Origin: JAIBAC01 sp046331095
GTDB taxonomy: Bacteria; Actinomycetota; Acidimicrobiia; UBA2766
Length of the DNA stretch: 64,000 bases
Reading direction: 5' to 3'
NCBI GenBank assembly: GCA_046331095.1
Contig: JAXLRM010000003.1
Location: forward strand, 1,436,405 to 1,500,404
Part shown: positions 8,419 through 16,453 of the stretch, one piece after another
Layout of the letters: each line of letters begins with the position of its first letter
Numbering within the stretch: position 1 is the first letter of the stretch
The notes under the pieces: model-generated
Databases searched by the model: none
What the model was told of the DNA's origin: nothing
What the model saw: only the letters and a program-made list of their open reading frames with translations
Program-made: the position numbers and the translations under genes

Positions 8419-9350
8419 GCCGACCCCAGTGCGCGGGCCAGCGAATCCAGCTGGCCGACCTGCCACTGCACGAACCCGAGCCCCGGCGGGACCGTCTCGG
8501 TGACCCCGACGACCGGCACACCTGCCGCCGTCGCGGCCTCCAGCAGGCGGCTGTCCAAGGCGCTCTCGGTCTGGAGGTTGCGCACGAGGACGTCGATCTG
8601 GCCCGAGCGCAGCGCCGCGTCCAGGGCGTGCAAGTCACCCGGGGACGGATCCGACTCGTTCGCGACGGCGTCGCGGTACCCCGACGGCGTCCGGTCGACG
8701 AGGCCGACCGCCGCCGCCATGTACTCGAAGACCGGCTCCGTCGCTGCGTAGCTGCGGCCGCGCGCGGACTCGCTCAGCGCCGCGACCGCGGCGTGGAGTG
8801 GTCCTGACGCCGCCGACCACTCCGTGCGGCGGCCGTCGAGGTACGCGGACGCGGCCGGTAGTTGCGCCTTCAGTTCGGCGCTGAGGGCGTCGGCGACGCG
8901 GTCGACGAAGCCGGGTCCGTACCACACGTGCGGGTTGTCGCCCTCGTGGAGCCCTGCCGCCTCGGCGGCGTCGACGACCGCGGGCGGATGCCTCATGGCG
9001 CCGAGGACGTGCACGGCCCAGTCGTCGTAGCCGAGTCCGTTCACGAGCACGAGCCCCGCACGGGTGAGGTGCGCGGCGTCCGAGACGGCCGGCTCGAACT
9101 CGTGCGGGTCGCCCGCGGACCCGCCCACGATGGTTCTCACGTGAGCGCACGCCCCTGCGATCGTCACTGCGAGGTCGTTCCACTGACCGACCGTCACGAC
9201 CAGGTCGACGGGCTCGGCCGGGCAGTCGCCCGGACCGGTGGCCAAGTCCCCGGCAGCGTCGGGGGAAGCGCAACCGCACAGGAGTGCACCGGCCACCAGG
9301 ACGGCAGCCAGGAACGGCACTGCAGATCGGATGTGCGGTCGCGGCGGCAC
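8415..9350 (-). CDS. znuA: Zinc ABC transporter substrate-binding lipoprotein
   Basis: 311-residue metal-binding receptor (cluster A-I family). A signal peptide ends in a lipobox-like LLCGC, so it should be lipid-anchored outside the membrane. Probable metal ligands appear as histidines in DPHEFEP and NPHVWYG, with acidic residues later. It lacks the long histidine-rich loop of enterobacterial ZnuA. It is first in the operon. Its -10 (TATGAT, 9395-9390 on the minus strand) overlaps a Zur/Fur-type palindrome, so expression should rise under zinc shortage. Confidence 0.88.
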   Translation of the reverse strand: MPPRPHIRSAVPFLAAVLVAGALLCGCASPDAAGDLATGPGDCPAEPVDLVVTVGQWNDLAVTIAGACAHVRTIVGGSAGDPHEFEPAVSDAAHLTRAGLVLVNGLGYDDWAVHVLGAMRHPPAVVDAAEAAGLHEGDNPHVWYGPGFVDRVADALSAELKAQLPAASAYLDGRRTEWSAASGPLHAAVAALSESARGRSYAATEPVFEYMAAAVGLVDRTPSGYRDAVANESDPSPGDLHALDAALRSGQIDVLVRNLQTESALDSRLLEAATAAGVPVVGVTETVPPGLGFVQWQVGQLDSLARALGSA

Positions 9351-9378
9351 CGTCGGGACCTCGTCGAGACGACTGAAG

Positions 9379-9395
9379 TGATTCTGAGAATCATA
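9379..9395 (-). promoter_or_regulatory. Zur/Fur-type box over the znuA promoter
   Basis: TGATTCT-G-AGAATCA (9379-9393) is a perfect 15-base 7-1-7 palindrome, the architecture used by Fur-family repressors. It overlaps the predicted znuA -10 hexamer TATGAT (9395-9390, minus strand). With zur adjacent, Zur is the natural ligand; that assignment is inferred. Confidence 0.75.
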
Positions 9396-9555
9396 CTCAT
9401 CACCGGTCCGGTCGCCGAAGCGCTCTCCGCCCGGACCTCGCTACCGGTCCGGCGAGCAGCGTTGATCTACGATCGTCGCCTCGGACCGGCCAGGTGGCGG
9501 GAATGTCGCAGCCGCGAGTCCGGTTTCCCAGCCGAGCGGCCGCACAGGAGAACCC

Positions 9556-9873
9556 ATGGCCACGGTCAACGAAGTCAAGGAAGCGGAATTCAACGAACTC
9601 GTCCTCCTCGCCGAGGGCAAGGTCGTCGTGGACTTCTGGGCCCCGTGGTGCGGCCCGTGCAAGGCAGTGGCGCCGGAGATCCAGAAGCTCGCCGAAAAGC
9701 ACGGCAACGTCACGTTCGTGAAGGTCAACGTGGACGACGCACCGGGCGTGGCCGGGCGCTACAACGTCATGGGCATCCCCACGATCGGGATGTTCGAGGG
9801 CGGCCAGCTCGTCAAGACCGCGGTGGGCGCAATGCCGGCCGAGCGGCTCGAGAACGAGCTCGGCCTCACCTGA
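9556..9873 (+). CDS. trxA: Thioredoxin
   Basis: 105-residue cytoplasmic thioredoxin. The redox site WCGPC (about residue 33) sits in the usual DFWAPWCGPCK context, and the cis-proline loop is GIPTIGMF. Length and fold match classical TrxA. An AGGAGA ribosome-binding site lies about six bases before the ATG. No thioredoxin reductase gene is adjacent. It would reduce protein disulfides using electrons from thioredoxin reductase. Confidence 0.93.
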   Translation: MATVNEVKEAEFNELVLLAEGKVVVDFWAPWCGPCKAVAPEIQKLAEKHGNVTFVKVNVDDAPGVAGRYNVMGIPTIGMFEGGQLVKTAVGAMPAERLENELGLT

Positions 9874-9947
9874 ACGCGGATCACCCATCACGGCGCCGAA
9901 GCCCCCCGACACCACGTCCCGGTCCGCGGTGGACCTACGCTGACTGG

Positions 9948-10832
9948 GTGCAACATCAGAACCTCGACTACAGCTCCCGCCCGGAGTTCGCGTCGGCGCC
10001 GACGCTGGTGCTCGCCTTCGGGGGCTGGAACGACGCCGGCGAGGCCGCCACCGGAGCCGTCCTCTGGCTGCGCGACCAGCTTCACGCCGAACCGTTCGTC
10101 GACATCGCCGGTGACGCCTACTACGACTTCCAGCAGGTACGTCCGATCGTCACGGTCACCGACGGCCTCGTCCGCGACGTCAGTTGGCCCAAGGTCACCT
10201 TGAGCGCGACACCCCCGGGTACTGCACCGCTGGTGCTCGGCCATGGATTCGAACCCCAGTACATGTGGCCCGACTTCTGCGCCGACCTCGTCGCGGTCGC
10301 GACCGATTGCGGTGCGCGCCAGGTGGTCTTCTTGGGTTCGCTCCTGGCCGACGTCCCTCACACGCGGGTCTCCCCGCTCGTCGCGACCGCGTCGACCGAC
10401 AGCGTCCGGATCCGCATGGGCGTCGAAGGCGCCAACTACATAGGTCCGACGGGGATCGTCGGGGCGGCTGCCAAGGCCTTCGCAGACGCCGGCTTCGAGA
10501 CCGTCAGCATGTGGGCCTCGGCGTCGCACTACGTGTCCGCGGAGATGAACCCGAACGCGATGCTGGCGCTCCTCGACAAGCTACGGGGGGTGTGCGGCAT
10601 CGACCTCGACACCTCGGCCTTGAACGCAACGGTCGACACGTGGCGCGCCAAGGTCGACGAGGCGATGGCCGAACATCCCGACGTGTCGGCCTACGTGCGC
10701 ATGCTGGAGCGTCGCGTCGACGACGGCACCGGGGAACCTGCGCCGTTTCGCGCCGACGAGCTCCCTTCGGGCGACGAGATCGCGGCCGAGCTGCAGCGCT
10801 TCCTGAGGGACCTGGGCGACGGCGACGCCTGA
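9948..10832 (+). CDS. PAC2 family protein
   Basis: 294-residue member of the PAC2 (proteasome assembly chaperone 2-like) family, common in actinobacteria. The signature regions FGGWNDAGEAATGA near the N-terminus, FLGSLLADVPHTR in the middle and the SHYVSAEMNPNA stretch are visible. The GTG start is preceded six bases upstream by TACGCT (9936-9941), predicting a leaderless mRNA. Actinobacterial homologues are associated with ATP-grasp and proteasome contexts, but no proteasome gene is nearby, and the function here is not established. Confidence 0.75.
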   Translation: MQHQNLDYSSRPEFASAPTLVLAFGGWNDAGEAATGAVLWLRDQLHAEPFVDIAGDAYYDFQQVRPIVTVTDGLVRDVSWPKVTLSATPPGTAPLVLGHGFEPQYMWPDFCADLVAVATDCGARQVVFLGSLLADVPHTRVSPLVATASTDSVRIRMGVEGANYIGPTGIVGAAAKAFADAGFETVSMWASASHYVSAEMNPNAMLALLDKLRGVCGIDLDTSALNATVDTWRAKVDEAMAEHPDVSAYVRMLERRVDDGTGEPAPFRADELPSGDEIAAELQRFLRDLGDGDA

Positions 10833-10952
10833 TCGCACTTCGTGCATCACGTCCCGAGCACGCCCGGGGACCAGCGTCGCGAGACGGAGGATTCCGGTGC
10901 AGGCACGGGGAATCCCCCTGCGTACCGTTACCGCGGGAGGTTCCTCGACGCG

Positions 10953-11837
10953 ATGAAGAGCTTGCTGTCCCTGATCCTTGCCCTTCCCTCGTACCTGCGC
11001 CGGCTCAAGTTCGTGTACCGGGCGAAGTTCATGGCCAAGATCATGGGGGTCGACCTCGACATCCACGTCGACAAGGCGGTGCAGTTCGGCCGCAACGTGG
11101 TCCTCCGACTCGGGGCAGGGAATCCGGTGACGATCCACATCGGGCCCAGGGTCGTGATCGAGGACAACGTGCGCTTCGAGGTCCGCAACAACGTCGGTCA
11201 CGACCCGACACTGTGGATCGAGGGCGACGCGATCTTCCACCCCAACGCCGTGATCCTCTTCGGTGGCCACCTCGTCTTCAAGGGCATGAACGAGATCGGC
11301 CTCGGCACCGTGATCCGCTGCACCCAGTACATCGAGTGGGGCTCGCCGTCGGGCACGGGCGAGTACGTGAGCGTGTACGACTTCCTGCACGCCATCGACT
11401 CGGCGCAGACGACGAGGTACCAATCGGTGTTGATCAGCCAGCCCGTCAAGCTCGGCAACTGCGTGATGCTCGCGGCCAAGTCCGTCGTGAACCCCGGCAC
11501 GACGATCTCGGACATGACGATCGTGGCGCCGAACGCCGTGGTGTCGGGCTTCCACGACGAACCCTTGGAAGTCCTCGCCGGCATCCCGGCCAAGCACCTG
11601 TACAAGCCGGAGATGTGGCCGCTGCTCGACAACCCCTTCATCGCCGCGGTTACGTCGTGGATCGGCGACAAGCCCGGCGCCGGGTTCAAGACCGTCGACG
11701 AAGCCAAGAAGGCGACGCCCGAACCGACCAGGTACAGGAGCGACGAGCACGGCTGGGACGCGATCGTCGCCCGTCTCGCGAAGCGCAACGACGAGTCGGA
11801 CGAGGACGCCGGCATCGCCCAGACCAAGGCGGACTGA
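10953..11837 (+). CDS. Left-handed beta-helix (hexapeptide) acyltransferase-like protein
   Basis: About 294 residues. Imperfect hexapeptide repeats run from about residue 40 to 200 (for example VQFGRNVVLRLG, VVIEDNVRFEV, VKLGNCVMLAAKSVVNPGTTI), which form a trimeric beta-helix in acetyl- and acyltransferases of surface-sugar synthesis. The N-terminus has a short hydrophobic stretch (LLSLILALPSYL), so it may be membrane-associated. ATG 10953 follows GGGAGG; a GTG at 10842 would add a low-complexity tail. A pair of GC-rich hairpins follows the stop. Confidence 0.65.
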   Translation: MKSLLSLILALPSYLRRLKFVYRAKFMAKIMGVDLDIHVDKAVQFGRNVVLRLGAGNPVTIHIGPRVVIEDNVRFEVRNNVGHDPTLWIEGDAIFHPNAVILFGGHLVFKGMNEIGLGTVIRCTQYIEWGSPSGTGEYVSVYDFLHAIDSAQTTRYQSVLISQPVKLGNCVMLAAKSVVNPGTTISDMTIVAPNAVVSGFHDEPLEVLAGIPAKHLYKPEMWPLLDNPFIAAVTSWIGDKPGAGFKTVDEAKKATPEPTRYRSDEHGWDAIVARLAKRNDESDEDAGIAQTKAD

Positions 11838-11839
11838 CA

Positions 11840-11880
11840 GCCCCCCCGGGGGGGCCCGATCGTGCACGTCCGGATCGGGC
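11840..11880 (+). terminator. Paired GC-rich hairpins after the acyltransferase gene
   Basis: Directly after the stop come a fully palindromic run of C7G7 (11840-11855) and an 8-bp stem with an 11-base loop (GCCCGATC 11854-11861 with GATCGGGC 11873-11880). There is no T-run, so it would be a hairpin-only terminator. The two stems overlap by two bases and could compete. Confidence 0.45.
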
Positions 11881-12095
11881 GAGCACGCGCGTACCCTTGT
11901 GTCACAGGAAACAGCTGCCACCCCGTGGAAGGTTCCACACGACCGGCCGGTCGAAGATGTCCTGAACCGCAAGGGGCCCCGGTGGGCGGGGTGCACGGAC
12001 ATCGGGGCCTGGCCCGTCGCCGCGCGGTGGGGTTCCTTCGCACGGGTTGGTGGCGCCGTTCCGCACCCAAGGACGGCACAGGCGAGGAGTGACAG

Positions 12096-13805
12096 TTGGC
12101 GCGCAGACCGGCGTCGGGACCCATCGGCGAACTTCTGCTCAAGCGCAAGCTCATCCGCAGGGACCAGCTCGAAGCGGCACTTGCCCACCAGGGCGAGAAC
12201 CGCGACGGGACACGCCTGGGAGAGCTCTTGGTCCAGCTCGGCTACCTGCAACCCAGCCAGCTCACCCGCACGCTCGCCGACGTGTACGGCGTACCGGTCT
12301 TCGAGGTGGGCACCCGCAGCGACCCTGACGCCATCGCGCTGATCCCCAAGGAGTTCGCCGAGGCTCAGACGGTGCTGCCCGTGCGGCTGGATGGAGACGC
12401 GGGCGAGATCCTCGTGATCGCGATGGCGCAGCCCGAGGACGCCGAGCTGCTCGCGTTCGTGACCGACAAGACCGGCAGGTCCGTCGCTCCCCTCGTGGCG
12501 TCCGAGCCGGTGCTGCGGGCAGCCATCGGGGAGGCATACCAGACCCTGCACGCGGTCGACCAGCACGTCGCCGCGTACAAGACCACCGCGGTTGCGTCAG
12601 CGGGGGAGGACTCCGCTTCGATCTCGGCGGTCACCGAGGATGCTCCGGTCGTGCGCATCGCCAACATCCTCGTCACCGAGGCACTGCGCGAGCGGGCATC
12701 GGACGTCCACATCGAGCCCCAACCCGACCGGCTCCGGATCCGCTACAGGGTCGACGGCACCCTCCGCGACGTCCAGGAGCTGCCTCTCGCCATGGGCGCG
12801 GCGCTCGCGTCGCGCATCAAGGTGATGGCCGACCTCGACATCATCGAGCGGCACCGCAGCCAGGACGGCCAGATGACACTCGAGGTCGAGGGCCGCCAGG
12901 TCGACATCCGCGTGGCGATCACCGAGGCCATATGGGGCGAGAAGGTGGTGCTCCGCATCCTCGACCGCGGCAAGTCGGTCCTCAGCGTGGGCCAGCTCGG
13001 CATGCCCGACGAACTGGTGCACCAGTACCTGCCCGTGGTGCACATCCCCTTCGGGATGGTCTGTGTCGCGGGCCCGACCGGTGCCGGCAAGACGACGACG
13101 CTGTACGCGTCGCTGAACGAGCTCGACCGCTTCGAGCGCAACATCACCACCATCGAGGACCCCGTCGAGTACATCTTCCCCGACATCACGCAGATCCAGA
13201 TCCACAAGGCCTACGGCCGTGACTTCGCGCACGGTCTGCGGGCACTGTTGCGCCAGGACCCCGACGTCATCCTCGTCGGCGAGGTTCGCGACACCGAGAC
13301 GGCCGAGATCGCGACGCAGGCGGCCCTGACCGGCCACGCCGTGTTCTGCTCCGTGCACGCCACCGATTCGGTCGCGGCACTGTTCCGCTTCCTCGACATG
13401 GGCGTGCCCAACTACCTGATCGCCCCGGCGATGGAGGCGATCGTCGCCCAGCGCCTCGTGCGCCGCATCTGCCACTCCTGCGCCGCCGAGTACGTGCCCG
13501 GCGCAGACGAGCTCGCCCTCTACGAGAAGGTCACCGGTGTGCGGCGCGAGGTGTTCTGGCGTGGCAACGGCTGCGACCGCTGCCACGACACCGGCTATTT
13601 CGAACGCATCGGCGTCTACGAGTTCCTCCGCCTCGACGACGAGATCAAGGAGATGATCGTGCGCGGCGCGACCGCGGTGGAGCTGCGCGACGCGGCCGTC
13701 GAGTCCTCGGGCATGGTCCCGCTCGGCCATGCCGCGATGGCCAAGGTGACCAACAACGAGACGACGATCTCCGAGGTGATCAGGACCGTGTATGCAGCCG
13801 GGTGA
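12096..13805 (+). CDS. pilB: Type IV pilus extension ATPase PilB (GspE/PulE family)
   Basis: 569-residue hexameric ATPase that powers pilin assembly. The N-terminus has two tandem helical motifs (IGELLLKRKLIRRDQLEAAL, then RLGELLVQLGYLQPSQL) with the spacing of an MshEN domain, which binds cyclic di-GMP in some homologues. The core has Walker A GPTGAGKTTT, Walker B DPDVILVGEVRD and histidine box HATDSV. A zinc tetracysteine follows (CHSC and CDRC). TTG is taken as start because GAGGAG lies six bases upstream. It overlaps pilC by 14 bases. Confidence 0.93.
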   Translation: MARRPASGPIGELLLKRKLIRRDQLEAALAHQGENRDGTRLGELLVQLGYLQPSQLTRTLADVYGVPVFEVGTRSDPDAIALIPKEFAEAQTVLPVRLDGDAGEILVIAMAQPEDAELLAFVTDKTGRSVAPLVASEPVLRAAIGEAYQTLHAVDQHVAAYKTTAVASAGEDSASISAVTEDAPVVRIANILVTEALRERASDVHIEPQPDRLRIRYRVDGTLRDVQELPLAMGAALASRIKVMADLDIIERHRSQDGQMTLEVEGRQVDIRVAITEAIWGEKVVLRILDRGKSVLSVGQLGMPDELVHQYLPVVHIPFGMVCVAGPTGAGKTTTLYASLNELDRFERNITTIEDPVEYIFPDITQIQIHKAYGRDFAHGLRALLRQDPDVILVGEVRDTETAEIATQAALTGHAVFCSVHATDSVAALFRFLDMGVPNYLIAPAMEAIVAQRLVRRICHSCAAEYVPGADELALYEKVTGVRREVFWRGNGCDRCHDTGYFERIGVYEFLRLDDEIKEMIVRGATAVELRDAAVESSGMVPLGHAAMAKVTNNETTISEVIRTVYAAG

Positions 13806-15228
13806 CCCCAACGGCCCCTACGCCGGCACGGCGACCACGCCTTCGCCCCCCATGCCACCGGGCTACGCGCCGCCCGCGCCCGCCTTCCCCGCAGGCGACG
13901 CCTCCACCGCGGCAGCGCCGCAGGCCACGACGGCGCAAGGCCCTGTGGAGCCGGCACCGCGGCTGCACCAGGACGGCGGGGGCGAGCCCGAGGCCAAGCA
14001 ACGCAAGGCCCGCCCGAAGATCGGGACCTACGCGTACAAGTTGAGGACCGCTCACGGCGTGACCGTGCGCGGCAGGGTCCGCGCGGCGAGCAGCGAGCAG
14101 GCGGCCGCGATCGTGGGTCAGCCTGGCGCCGAGATCCTCAAGTTGAAGCGCCAGTCCGACCTGCTCCAGATGGAGATCGGTCCGCGCCGCATCAAGGGCG
14201 CCGAGCTCGTCATCTTCACGCGCCAACTCGCCGCGTTCGTCCGCTCGGGTGTCCCGATGATCGACGCGCTCGGCTCGATCGGTGGCGAGAACGCGAGTCG
14301 CCAGCTCCAGGACACACTGCGCGAGGTGTCGCTCGACCTCGCCGAGGGCGTGCCGCTCAGCCACGCGATCGCGCAGCACAAGTCGATCTTCCCCGTCTGG
14401 TACGGCGACCTCGTGCGTGCCGGGGAGACGACGGGCAAGCTCGACGCGGTCCTCGAATCCGCGGCCCGTTACCTCCAACGCCAGGAAGAGGCGAAGAAGA
14501 AGGTGCGCTCGGCTCTGATCTACCCCGCGGTCATCGCGATCATGGCGGTCGTCACGGTCGCCGTCCTCCTCGTGTACGTGCTGCCCAAGTTCGTCACGTT
14601 CTTCAAGGAGTTCGACGCGGAGCTCCCCGTGCTGACCCGCGCTCTGCTGTCCACGTCGGCGTTCATGAGCACCAATTTCGTCTGGATCCTCGCCGGACTC
14701 GCCGTAGCGGTGGTCGCCGCCGCGATCTTCGTGCGGACCCCGCCGGGACGTACGGCTTGGGACTGGCTCAAGATCAAGGTGCCGCTGCTCGGCATCGTGG
14801 TCCGCTACTCGATCATCGAACGGTTCTGCGCGACGTTGGCAACGATGGTCAGCGCCGGGGTGCCGCTCGTGACCACGTTCTCGGTCGTCATCGACGGCGC
14901 CCGCAACAAGATCTTCGAGCGTTCGCTGCGGCGGGTGCGCGACTCCATGATGATCGGCCAGGGGATGAGCGGGCCGATAGCGGCGACGGGGCTGTTCCCG
15001 CCGATCGTGCCGCAGATGATCAAGGTCGGCGAGGACACCGGGACCCTCGACGAGCAGCTCCGCATGGCCCAGGAGTTCTTCGGCGAGGAGCTCGACTACC
15101 GCCTCCAGAAGTTCACCGCGATCTTCGAGCCGATGATGATCATCTTCATGGGTGTGATCGTGGGGTTCGTCGCGCTCGCGATCGTGTCGGCGATGTACGG
15201 CATCTTCCAGCAGGTGAAGCTGAAGTGA
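13792..15228 (+). CDS. pilC: Type IV pilus inner-membrane platform protein PilC (GspF family)
   Basis: 478-residue polytopic protein with two T2SSF domains. The first (about residues 135-260) contains FTRQLAAFVRSGVPM, and the second (about 340-465) contains FCATLATMVSAGVPL. Three strong membrane helices separate and end the domains. The first 75 residues are rich in proline and alanine and are not conserved in the family. It couples the cytoplasmic ATPase to pilin insertion. The start lies inside pilB, and its stop overlaps the next gene (GTGA), so this is one operon. Confidence 0.93.
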   Translation: MQPGDPNGPYAGTATTPSPPMPPGYAPPAPAFPAGDASTAAAPQATTAQGPVEPAPRLHQDGGGEPEAKQRKARPKIGTYAYKLRTAHGVTVRGRVRAASSEQAAAIVGQPGAEILKLKRQSDLLQMEIGPRRIKGAELVIFTRQLAAFVRSGVPMIDALGSIGGENASRQLQDTLREVSLDLAEGVPLSHAIAQHKSIFPVWYGDLVRAGETTGKLDAVLESAARYLQRQEEAKKKVRSALIYPAVIAIMAVVTVAVLLVYVLPKFVTFFKEFDAELPVLTRALLSTSAFMSTNFVWILAGLAVAVVAAAIFVRTPPGRTAWDWLKIKVPLLGIVVRYSIIERFCATLATMVSAGVPLVTTFSVVIDGARNKIFERSLRRVRDSMMIGQGMSGPIAATGLFPPIVPQMIKVGEDTGTLDEQLRMAQEFFGEELDYRLQKFTAIFEPMMIIFMGVIVGFVALAIVSAMYGIFQQVKLK

Positions 15229-15734
15229 GTTCGCGTCCGGAGCCGGCCGGCGAGTCCGGCATGACGCTGATCGAGATCATGATCGCGCTCGTGATCCTCA
15301 GCATCGTCGTCATCGGTGTGCTCGCCCTGCTCGCCACGCTCGTGCGCGCTTCGGACATCTCCAACCGCAAGACCGAGGCCGAGACGCACGTGACCACCGC
15401 TGCCGAGTACCTGAAGTTCGTGGACTTCGACTACGGGCGCGTCGACGACTGCCAGGCGCACTACGCGAACGGACTCGCTGCGTTCGCGACGGCCAACCCG
15501 AGCCCGGGCTTCACCCCCTCGGTCACCGTGTACCGAGCCAACAGCACGAACATCACCGCCGGCGACGAGATCACCACGCCGGCCGCGGGGGCTCCGTGCC
15601 TGGACGACTCGACGCCGGGAGTTCGTCTCTCGGTGGCTATCACCTCCGACGACGGCGCCGTGTCGCGCACCCAGGACGTCGTGTTGCGCTGCGACGTGAC
15701 AGCCGCCAAGGCAGCCGGAGGCAAGTGCCTGTGA
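15225..15734 (+). CDS. Minor pilin-like protein (prepilin N-terminus, PilV-like position)
   Basis: 169 residues. A class III signal is clear: a short positive leader ending in glycine, then MTLIE and a 20-residue hydrophobic helix with the conserved glutamate at +5 after the cleavage site. The C-terminal globular part has paired cysteines, probably a disulfide. The start overlaps pilC by four bases and the stop overlaps the next gene (GTGA). It probably primes or caps the pilus; its specific homologue is not recognised. Confidence 0.8.
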   Translation: MSSRPEPAGESGMTLIEIMIALVILSIVVIGVLALLATLVRASDISNRKTEAETHVTTAAEYLKFVDFDYGRVDDCQAHYANGLAAFATANPSPGFTPSVTVYRANSTNITAGDEITTPAAGAPCLDDSTPGVRLSVAITSDDGAVSRTQDVVLRCDVTAAKAAGGKCL

Positions 15735-16453
15735 ACGACGACGGCGAGCACGAGCAAGGATTCACACTCATAGAGGTGATGCTCACGGTCGTCCTGCTCT
15801 CGATCGTGATGGGCGCCCTCGCGACGGCGGCAATCGTGTTCCTGCGCAACATGAACGAGACCCAATCGCGCCTGTACGTGTCGAACTCGCGATCGCTCAC
15901 GTCGCGATACCTCGTCGGCGACATCCAGGCAGCCGCCGTCTACGACGCCGGTTACACCGCGGCGCCCTGGGACGGGGCCACCGGGGGGACCGTGGTCGTG
16001 CCGGCGTCGACGCCACTGCCGGCCACACCGGTCGTGGTTGCCACCCCGGCCCCGATCACGTGCGCATCGCCCCAGCCCGTCGTGACCACGTACCACTACG
16101 ACGTCTTCCCGCCCGGCCCGAGCGGCACCCCGGCATCGAAGGACCGCCCGACGCGGGTCGAGTACACCGTGGAGCCCGCACCCGGCGACGACTGCCAGCT
16201 GGTGCGGTCCAAGTCCACCGTGTCCGACGTCGGCGGCGCATACGACTGGACTTTCGTCGAGCGCAACGTCGTCGCTCACGACCTCCTCGTCGACGGCACG
16301 AACCCGATGGTCACCGTCACCAGCGACCCCCCGGGCGATCCCGGGGCACTGCGCTGGCAGGTGAAGGTTCGCCTGAAGCCGAAGACATCCGAGGACGTGA
16401 CCTACGACTACGACTTGTGGGCGAAGCGCCGAGTTGACACCATCGTGCCATGA
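15731..16453 (+). CDS. Minor pilin-like protein (PilW/PilJ-like position)
   Basis: 240 residues with a prepilin N-terminus (leader ending QG, then FTLIEVML and a hydrophobic helix, glutamate at +5). The rest is a proline- and threonine-rich globular domain with two cysteines. Overlaps of four bases on both sides (GTGA upstream, ATGA downstream) show tight coupling with its neighbours. A role as a minor pilin is inferred from position and signal. Confidence 0.78.
   Translation: MNDDGEHEQGFTLIEVMLTVVLLSIVMGALATAAIVFLRNMNETQSRLYVSNSRSLTSRYLVGDIQAAAVYDAGYTAAPWDGATGGTVVVPASTPLPATPVVVATPAPITCASPQPVVTTYHYDVFPPGPSGTPASKDRPTRVEYTVEPAPGDDCQLVRSKSTVSDVGGAYDWTFVERNVVAHDLLVDGTNPMVTVTSDPPGDPGALRWQVKVRLKPKTSEDVTYDYDLWAKRRVDTIVP

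Noticed and set aside
10243..10262. A GGATTCGAACCCC-like stretch resembling a tRNA T-arm
   Set aside because: It lies inside the PAC2 coding sequence (HGFEPQY) and has no matching acceptor, D or anticodon arms around it.
11902..11916. CACAGGAAACAGCT, identical to part of the lac/M13 cloning-vector leader
   Set aside because: Only 14 bases match and the flanks differ, so chance is more likely than vector contamination.
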